From Candidula unifasciata (Eukaryota; Mollusca; Gastropoda; Stylommatophora; Geomitridae): a stretch of 64,000 nucleotides of DNA. Below the pieces are notes generated by a model, which was not told the DNA's origin, did not search any database, and saw only the letters and a list, made by a program, of their open reading frames with translations. Location of the stretch: NCBI GenBank assembly GCA_905116865.2, contig CAJHNH020002524.1, positions 261,001 through 325,000 on the forward strand, given 5' to 3'. Positions 56,561 through 64,000 of the stretch are shown piece after piece. The stretch's first letter is position 1, and every line of letters begins with the position of its first letter. Made by a program: the position numbers and the translations under genes.

Positions 56561-56904
56561 GCAATACGTCGATATTTTTAGTTAGATTATATACGAATAC
56601 ATGTTTACATCTTTACAAGATCGCAATTACAAATATACTGGACAGAGCAGATATCACAGCACAATAGTTTTCTCAATATTCAGTCTTCGAAGGCACAGGT
56701 GACTTAGACACACATAGAGGATGGAGGATGGTAGAGCCAGCTAGGACATCCTATGTGGTGAATTACAGATTGTTAGAAAATACTGGGGTGGTCTTACTGG
56801 CAGTTCCCTTGAGTGTATATACATATACATGTGTGCAAATGCAAACATATATATACATAGATGCAGTCCGAAGTGGGTGTGCAGACGTGTATTTTCTTTA
56901 TATG

Positions 56905-56905
56905 C

Positions 56906-56941
<36 letters not shown>

Positions 56942-57035
56942 CTGTGTGTAATTGTACACGTCTATATATATGTGTGTGTGTGTGTGTGTTTGTCTGTGTG
57001 TAATTGTACATGTCTATATATGTGTGTGGGTGTGT
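56905..57035 (+). repeat. TA/TG microsatellite with a tandem duplication
   Basis: The block CTGTGTGTAATTGTACACGT then CTATATATATGTGTGTG occurs twice head to tail with length changes. Confidence 0.85.
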
Positions 57036-57446
57036 TTGGTGCATACCATCACCCCTCCACAACAACCCTCACTAGGCACTAGAGAACCAGTCCAAGCCAC
57101 TAGTTTTAGTGCAGTTAACTTGTCTTAGCCAACATACTTGGCACAAAGAAATCCGACCACAATTATAATCGATACTGCTCGCAGTAGGTTGAACGTTGTC
57201 AATTTTTGTTTGTTTTTTATAAATAAATAGATGGATGGATTGATGGAGTGGGGTCGGCCTTCTACCAACCTTTGAAGATGAGTGCAGGCGAGAAAAACAT
57301 GATACCCCGTGGTGAGATGCATTCGTGGAAACATCGTGTTGTGGATCACACCCAAGGAGAGACAAGTGGGAAGAAAACTGAAGCACGGAAGCTATGACTA
57401 CAGACAACGAAAGAGCTGGGAGTCTGAGAGTAGCAGTAGTAGTACT

Positions 57447-57645
57447 TTTACCCCACCAGGACATTACACAAGCGATAAACACCCGATGACACAAAGTGCT
57501 ACCATAGCGGACGAGGATCGCCGTGGACAGGTCCCAGAAACCGCGTGCAGACATTATACCATATTCATGGCCGAACTATATTGCGGCCCCTGCAAGAGCC
57601 ATAGTAGGGCTTCAAATAATGAAAAATTGCATCCCAAAAAGGAAT
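57447..57645 (+). repeat. Rep-B copy, plus strand
   Basis: CCCCACCAGGACATTACACA, AGCGATAAACACCCGATGAC, GGTCCCAGAAACCGCGTGCA and GCCATAGTAGGGCTTCAAAT. It is preceded by AGTAGTAGTACTTTTA. Confidence 0.88.
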
Positions 57646-57682
57646 GACAATAAAAATTTGAGAAGAAACGTGACATATATAT

Positions 57683-57800
57683 GTAAAGTAAAGAGTGGGT
57701 GATGTGGTCAGCATTACACTGGAAGCCTTTACTTCCCAGGCCTGCACCTGGTACCCACTCAGGGCTAGGTCGGCTTGGGAGCCAAGGGAGGCTCGCCTCA
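57683..57800 (-). mobile_element. SINE-A partial copy, minus strand
   Basis: GTAAAGTAAAGAGTGGGTGA, TGTGGTCAGCATTACAC, TTTACTTCCCAGGCCTGCAC and GGGAGCCAAGG. The 3' end part and the head are missing. Confidence 0.75.
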
Positions 57801-57984
57801 TATATATGTGATGGCAACAATTATTTTAAAATCGCATGTAAATACTAGGAAGAATTGCCTTTCTCAAGTCTCGAGTCTCTTGCTAGTCCCACTCGCCATC
57901 GCCATGGGCTGTGATTCCAATGATATCCCTATAACAATATGGAACAATATCTTTTAGAAAAAGTAGCATATTTGTTTCTTTCTC

Positions 57985-58425
57985 GTTTTGCCAAGCAATG
58001 TTTATGTTCAGTATATTGCCATTATGTGAATCCTGGACAATCGGTAGGCAGGCCAAACAATTTTTAGAGGCCTCAGAGATGTGGTTTTACAGAAGAATGC
58101 TTAGAATACTTTGGATAGCTAAAAAGAGCAACCAAGAGGTTTTGAAAGAGGCGGGAGCCCGAAGACAACTTATCACAGACATCAGAAGGAGACAGTCATC
58201 ATTTTTCGGCCATGTTATGAGAAGAGGGAAAATAGAACATGTTGTGACCACTGGAAAGATCTGAAAAAGGGACAGAGGAAGACAACGACAGAAGATGCTT
58301 GACAGTCTTGTTGCATGGCTGGAGGTGTGTCGGCACACGAACTGATACATGCTGCAGGAGATCTCAGATTTTGGAGAGGCAAGATCGTCCACGCCAATCG
58401 GCAAGGCACCTGATGATGATGATAT
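57985..58425 (+). mobile_element. LINE 3' end, plus strand, GAT tail
   Basis: The frame 57998-58264 has CESWTIGRQAKQFLEASEMW, FYRRMLRILW, SSFFGHVMRRGKIEHVVTTG and then KRDRGRQRQKMLDSL after a stop. It ends CCTGATGATGATGATATTG. This LINE type (MWCYRRMLRISW, FFGHVMRR) differs from the WRWIGH type. Confidence 0.85.
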
Positions 58426-58674
58426 TGCCATTGCTTTATTGGCTTAAATTCCTAAAACCGTTGTGAACATTAACGCAATGCGGACTTCTGCCACGTCACC
58501 TGCAGCTGGAATCGAGCAGGGTACCTAGTATAAGTACCTGTACACAACAAATAAAAAACAGGACCATTCAATAGCCGGTTACCTAAAAATTACAGAACGC
58601 GCTCGCAACGCTAAAGCAACAGACGCCGGTTACCAGTTTTTACATACTAACACAAACAAGTACGCTCTGCAGGC

Positions 58675-58815
58675 GTGCATCCATCCATCTATCCATTGAT
58701 CCATCCATCCATCTATCCATCAATCCATCCATCCATCTATCCATACATACATACATCTATCAATCCATCCACCCATTCAAAAATCCATCCATCCATCCAT
58801 CTACCCATCCATACA
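58675..58815 (-). repeat. (ATCC)n / (ATCT) tetranucleotide region
   Basis: Imperfect CATCCATC/CTATC repeats. Confidence 0.9.
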
Positions 58816-59039
58816 TATGTAATTATGTGTGTAAAGATGTGAGTGTATGTATAAATGTGTGTATGTATGCATGTATGTGTAAATGTATGTATGCATGTAT
58901 GTGGGTGTATGTATTCATGTAAGTATAAATGTGTGGTTGTGGGCATAAGTTGGTGTCTGAACATGTGATTGTATATGTGTGTATGCACGGATGCATGTAT
59001 AGGTGTGTGTATGGAATGCGTGTGTGCATGTATATCCAT

Positions 59040-59405
<366 letters not shown>

Positions 59406-59629
59406 TTGAAGAAGATCATAGGTAATACAAGCACATAGCCAAATGAGAGCTTATTTGCGGGATGGGCTGGGGTGGGGGGCAAAATAAAAGAAAAGGAGAG
59501 TAACAAATGAATGGATAAATAACACGTTATTAACACTTGTCGCGCTTAGTTACACCCAGATATCAGCCAGAATGAAGTAACTGTTATTGTGTAATTTTAC
59601 TGGACGTCGCAGACGTAACCCCATGCATG

Positions 59630-60228
59630 TTACAACATGCAGGTCGTTGCCCCAGCTGATGAGTTAGTTTAAAACGTTATCTCAGCTAATGAGTTAGTTA
59701 ACAAGTTGTCCCAGCTGATGAGTTAGTTAACACGTTGTCCCAGCTGATCCGTCAGTTACCACGTTGTCCCAGCTGATGAGTTAGTTAACACGTTGTCAGA
59801 GCTGATGAGTTAGTTAACACGTTTTCCCACCTGATGAGTTAGTTAACACGTTGCCCCAGCTGATGAGTTAGGTAACGCGTTGTCCCAGCTGATGAGTTAG
59901 TTAACACGTGGCCCCAGCTGATGAGTTAGTTTAAAACGTTGTCCCAGCTGATGAGTTAGTTAACACGTTGTCGAAGCTGATGAGTTAACACGTTTTCTCT
60001 CCTGATGAGTTAGTTACACGTTGTCCCAGCTGATGAGTTAGTTTAAAACGCTGTCCCAGCTGATGAGTTAGTTAACACTTTGTCCCAGCTGATGAGTTAG
60101 TTAACACGTAGTCCCAGCTGATGAGTTAGTTAACACGTAGTGCCAGCTGATGAGTTAGTTAACACGTTGTCTCTGCTGATGAGTTAGTTAACACGTTGTC
60201 CCAGCTGATAAGTTAGTTTAAAACGTTG
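59630..60228 (+). repeat. 29-bp minisatellite with CAGCTG and GTTAAC
   Basis: The unit is close to CCCAGCTGATGAGTTAGTTA plus ACACGTTGT, about 20 copies, with some GTTTAAAACG variants. It ends in a poly-T at 60237-60251. Confidence 0.95.
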
Positions 60229-60447
60229 TAATTTGCTTTTTTTTTTTTTTTATCCTTGTCACATTGCCCGGACCATGTCTCCCATAGCACCTAATTTCTG
60301 TGCCATCTTTTGTTTGACTTCATGATTTTTAATAGTTTTGTCATGTGCACTGTCCAGTACCAGATAATGTTGCAACAAAAATTACCATTTCTAGCCATGG
60401 ATAGGAGACACACACAAAAAAGACAGGTAGTGAGTGGGCAAGAGACT

Positions 60448-60449
<2 letters not shown>

Positions 60450-60526
<77 letters not shown>
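60450..60526 (+). repeat. (GA)n microsatellite
   Basis: About 38 GA units. Confidence 0.95.
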
Positions 60527-60528
<2 letters not shown>

Positions 60529-60774
60529 CTCGAAAAACTATCAGACACATGAGACAATGACAATTAGAGAAAACGTGACGGTTGTCTCAAATGGAGATAT
60601 CCCTACAGAGAAGGAGACACAGCTGCTAAGGCTCAGTGAGGAAAGGGAAGGGGGTAGGGGACAACGGGGAACATGCGAGGTGGGAAGAAGAGATAAGGAG
60701 AAACATAAGAGGTGGCGAAGGGGTTTAAAGACATGAGAAGCTGTCTTCGTAGAACAGGCCATAGACAAGTTGGC

Positions 60775-60865
60775 TTATGTGGTAAAGTGTAAAACACTGC
60801 CTTAGCGAAAAGGAATGTTTGCTTACTAGCCTACGAGTATTCGGTTCGTATGCCGATTAGGGCAC
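60775..60865 (+). mobile_element. tRNA-like SINE scrap
   Basis: GTTGGCTTATGTGGTAAAGT (A-box-like) and GTATTCGGTTCGTATGCCG (B-box-like). It abuts SINE-D. Confidence 0.4.
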
Positions 60866-60884
60866 ATGTTTAGCTGTAAACGAA

Positions 60885-61158
60885 AATTATATGGGCTTCC
60901 AGGTGAACGGTGCCTACAATAGGTTAGTTGCGTATCCTTTACAGGACGTTGCAGAACCAACCACAACAGCCGCTGGCTGTTGTGTGGTTTTTCTAGGCAA
61001 ATGTACGTCCAGTAGTTTGCCACTGCTTTCTGGATGGTCGGCTTTCTTGATACCACTGTCGAAACCAACGCAAGGCACATGGCCCGCAGCTGGGATCGAA
61101 CCGGGCACCCCGGCATTACGAAGCGTTCGCATCGACTTAACAACAGAGCCGACTGCCT
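60885..61158 (-). mobile_element. SINE-D, full copy, minus strand
   Basis: GTTGCGTATCCTTTACAGGA, TGTGTGGTTTTTCTAGGCAA, TTGATACCACTGTCGAAACC and the reversed head GGGATCGAACCGGGCACCCC then ACAGAGCCGAC. It is about 90% like 34600-34832 by eye. Confidence 0.88.
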
Positions 61159-61329
61159 AGAATAGGATACATAAATTACTATGATAAATAAAAGATGTAG
61201 GTCACATTGTTGACCGTCCCACCCCTCGAGTCAAAGTCAGTCATGATCAACATTATCTCATCTTTTTTCATCCTAATCCTCTTGTACCTTGCGGTGTTAA
61301 GGTGAAGTTTAGTTTACGTTAAAGAGCCC

Positions 61330-61800
61330 GTTTGTTCGCTTCCTAAATTGGGATTCCCACGGACTCTGTTTTTCCCTCTGTCCATCGCTTGCATTGTCGG
61401 CCTCTTCTTAGCTTCCCGCCTGGTCTGTACATCATTGCCTGCTGTGGTATGCTGTCTGGTCACATCTGAGTTATATGGCCAAACCATTTGGTCTATTGTC
61501 TTCTAATGAATTCCACAGCGGCTGATGCTCCCATTTTCCTTCGGATTCCTTCCTTTCTGCTCTCATCACCATTATGCCGTTAAGCGTTATCGGAAGGAAC
61601 AGTTTGTAAACGATTGATTAATAGGCAGCAACGGATACTGTCCGTCTGTGTCGACGGATAACTGGTTACTGTCATTAATACAGTGACCTCTTGCTTTCAT
61701 ATTAGACTGTTTTCATGTGTAGCGTCAGCGCTGGCAGTTGATACCACTGCATTCTTACAAGATGACCAAGCCATTTCATCTTTTGTTTCTTGGTGAATTT
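61330..61800 (-). mobile_element. LINE C-terminal fragments, minus strand
   Basis: 61600-61370 reads MGASAAVEFIRRQ, stop, TKWFGHITQM and GGKLRRGRQCKRW. 61795-61725 reads FTKKQKMKWLGHLVRM. Both are the WFGH/WLGH C-terminal motif of LINEs. They may be two scraps of one copy or of different copies. Confidence 0.65.
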
Positions 61801-61899
61801 GCTGCACGAAGTTTGCTGTTTACACAGTCTGTCTGATAATATAATGTCTAACTTTCTCGGTTAATTAAGTTAGCTTTTCTCAATCACCTTGTTTGACAT

Positions 61900-62530
61900 G
61901 TGTCAATATCAGTTTGCATTAAATATTTTGTGTGCGTCCTTGAGATTTAAAAAAACAATTGAACGGAAGCACAAGGTATGGATAACATCAGAAACCGTTA
62001 AAATGATCGAAGAAAGTTCCAGTAAAAAGACAGACCTAAACCGTATCAAAACTGAAGCTCGCAATCTAGAACTCATGAAAAATACACAGAAGCTAATAAG
62101 GAACTTAGGCGAATAAGGGCAGATAAAATGAAATATTTAGATGACCTAGCACGAGAATCAAAGACAGCAGCAGCAAAAGTAAACCTAAGAGACCTTTACA
62201 GTAACGCAATGAAATTAGCAGGTAAACAGAGAAAACTGGATCAGTCAAAAATAGTCAAGGAAAGGTACTCACCAACTCTGAATATCAAACGGATAGATGG
62301 GCTGAATATTTTGAATTACTTCTGAATACACAGGTTCCTCCCGATATCCAGCCTTTTTTTTAAAAAAAACTGGATATCGACTTTGAGGTACATCTAAAGA
62401 GGAAATTAGAAAGCTTTGAATCTTCTGAAGGAATGACAGGCAGCAGGACCAGTAGACATTCTAGCAGAACTTATTCAAGCCAGTACAAACACATCAACGT
62501 AATTGCTACTAACATTTAGTAGCCAAGAGA
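61900..62530 (+). mobile_element. LINE fragment, region before RT
   Basis: KKTIERKHKVWITSETVKMI, then MKYLDDLARESKTAAAKVNL and RDLYSNAMKLAGKQRK are the segment between the endonuclease and RT of CR1/RTE-type LINEs. LLNTQVPPDIQPF and AAGPVDILAELIQAS follow in other frames. Stops and shifts break it. Confidence 0.8.
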
Positions 62531-62584
62531 AATACTGCAGACTAAAGAGAAGGATATCTTGTGAAAATCTCCCCCCCCCCCCCC

Positions 62585-62710
62585 ACCCATGGGAAATGGA
62601 TGTGCACACAACACTCAGTTTCTGGAACAGGACTAGAGTCCAGAAGTTGACCAACAACCAGAGATTTCCAGTGAAGTTTAAAGCAGGTAAACGCGAAATA
62701 GAAGAAAGAA
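62585..62710 (+). mobile_element. SINE-C fragment
   Basis: GGATGTGCACACAACACTCA, TTTCTGGAACAGGACTAGAG, CCAGAGATTTCCAGTGAAGT and GTAAACGCGAAATAGAAGAA. It is preceded by a poly-C run at 62569-62583. Confidence 0.75.
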
Positions 62711-62874
62711 GTAGTTCCTGGAAAAATATTAAGTTGGAGTATTTCGGAAAAACTGCTACTGATTGTCACAGGACAGAAGAACACCCCTCTGGTCTTCCAC
62801 CTGCCCACATCTTGTACACCTCTAAGTAAATGAGCTATTTTCAAATCTTCGACTTTCCTCCACAAGTATTTAAA

Positions 62875-63167
62875 AAAAAAAAAAAAAAAGGAAAGATCCT
62901 CTTTCACTCTTTTAGGCGTATCGGACATATGGGAAGAGCGGACATCTTTTTACAGACCATCAGCACTGTGTGGGTAATGTGGTCAGCATTATGTCGCCTG
63001 TCTTTACTTTTCCAGGACTGCCCATCCTGGTACCCATTTTAGGCTGGGTCGACCGGCGACGCCCCATACCATGATAAAAATCCACGCAGCTAGCAGTGGG
63101 TTTCGATCGCGGTACGTCGGTATTACGAGTCAGACTCGCTACGCCTTAGCCACGGACGCCGCTCCAC
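62875..63167 (-). mobile_element. SINE-A (A1) copy, full length, minus strand
   Basis: After A19-20 the body reads GATCCTCTTTCACTCTTTTA, GGCGTATCGGACATATGGGA, CCATCCTGGTACCCATTTTA and the reversed head GTTTCGATCGCGGTACGTCG...CTACGCCTTAGCCACGGACG. A CTCCACAAGTATT motif stands on both sides (about 62860 and 63163), a probable target-site duplication. Confidence 0.92.
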
Positions 63168-63790
63168 AAGTATTAGGTCCTTCTTTTGTACTTATGTGTC
63201 AAGATGTCGGGATAAGTACTCAATTCGTTCCTAAATTAATTGGGAGTGAGTTATGTTATGAATTCACTCACAGGTAAATGACTTGTAAGTGTAGCGAGAC
63301 CTTTTTCCATCTGCCCAACTACCGCCTGTTCACGGAAGGAATTCCTTCCTTTCTGACTTGGGCAAGGCCCTAGTTCAAATCAACATTTGTAGCTCAATCT
63401 CCAGAGCATGCAGACAGGTTTCCTCCATGTCTTGAAAGTATGCCATACCTTGAAAGTCTCTAGTTCACCAGGGAACTTCAAATGAGCATAGGTAAGTACA
63501 TTTTAGATAAATATAACTGTAGTACTCTGCCCTATTGATGAGTGTAATACGGGTGTAACTATGTGAAACAACTTTAACAAGTATATACAAAGTGTAGGTC
63601 AACTAGAAATACAAATCTGGTAGACAAGCACAGATGGACAATACGACACACTAGGAGGGACACTTAATCATTGATAACGACGGACACAAACTTATTAGCT
63701 TACTATATCCTCTTCGTCTTACTCATCAATAATTAAGGTGCAGTCCCCATAATGAAGGTTGGCTGCAATGTGTCTCCAACACATACATTT
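63168..63790. other. Unassigned sequence
   Basis: No gene or repeat recognised. Confidence 0.5.
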
Positions 63791-63799
63791 TTTTTAAAG

Positions 63800-63905
63800 T
63801 AACCTTTCTTAGAATGCTGTTCGTCCATCTGTTGATGCTGTTCCTCCACTTGAAACGTTGTCTACCTCTAGATCTCCTACTCTAGACCTTTCCTTCCAGT
63901 ACGGT
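63800..63905 (-). mobile_element. LINE C-terminal scrap, minus strand
   Basis: RRSRGRQRFKWRNSINRWTN then SILR resembles the RGRQR..W...I..W end of LINE ORF2. Confidence 0.5.
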
Positions 63906-64000
63906 TTTTAATAAGCCTAATTAATGTAGCCACAATATTTAAATTCTCTTTTTTTTTTTAAATTTCTTTCAGTATATTTTTTTTTTCCTTTTTTTTTTTT

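Noticed and set aside
59630..60228. Regular repeats resembling a CRISPR array
   Set aside because: Units are contiguous without unique spacers, and the context is eukaryotic.

Overview
The window looks like eukaryotic, intron-dominated, repeat-saturated DNA. It is probably from a mollusc, with a gastropod the best guess from the style of its LINEs, SINEs and Gmr1-like element; nothing in the sequence proves the taxon. There are no operons, rRNAs or CRISPR arrays. Most long open frames are low-complexity translations of microsatellites.

The host gene is a calcium/calmodulin-dependent cyclic nucleotide phosphodiesterase (PDE1 family) on the minus strand. Four consecutive exons are recognised by protein similarity, canonical splice sites and matching phases: 56052-56165, 4701-4883, 3256-3322 (a 67-nt exon) and 1352-1480. 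They encode the conserved N-terminal regulatory region and the start of the catalytic region. The first intron between them is about 51.2 kb and holds most of the window. The catalytic HD-domain exons would lie beyond position 1, and the first exon(s) beyond position 64000 or in unrecognised sequence.

The intron is a stack of mobile elements. The centrepiece (about 20038-28584) is a nearly complete LTR retrotransposon. Its pol order is protease - integrase - reverse transcriptase - RNase H: a Ty3/Gypsy-type polymerase in the Ty1/Copia order, diagnostic of the Gmr1-like group. Its Gag has a long coiled coil and a capsid C-terminal segment resembling SCAN domains. The two LTRs are almost identical over their central part, so the insertion is young, yet pol is broken by several single-base shifts, many at homopolymers.

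Other elements include a Tigger/pogo DNA transposon with TIRs, TA target sites and transposase remnants (34838-36626), split by a SINE; a mariner-like fragment (about 8100); and many 3' fragments of at least three LINE types. At least five SINE-like families recur. SINE-A has a tRNA-like head and an AAAGTA-type tail. Rep-B is about 200 bp. SINE-C carries (GAA)n tails. SINE-D and SINE-E are tRNA-derived.

Between these lie minisatellites (19, 21, 29, 30, 45, 65 and 29 bp units), long (GAA)n tracts and tetranucleotide tracts. Two satellites are interrupted by retroposon insertions, one with a clean 12-bp target-site duplication. Stretches not listed showed nothing recognisable by eye.
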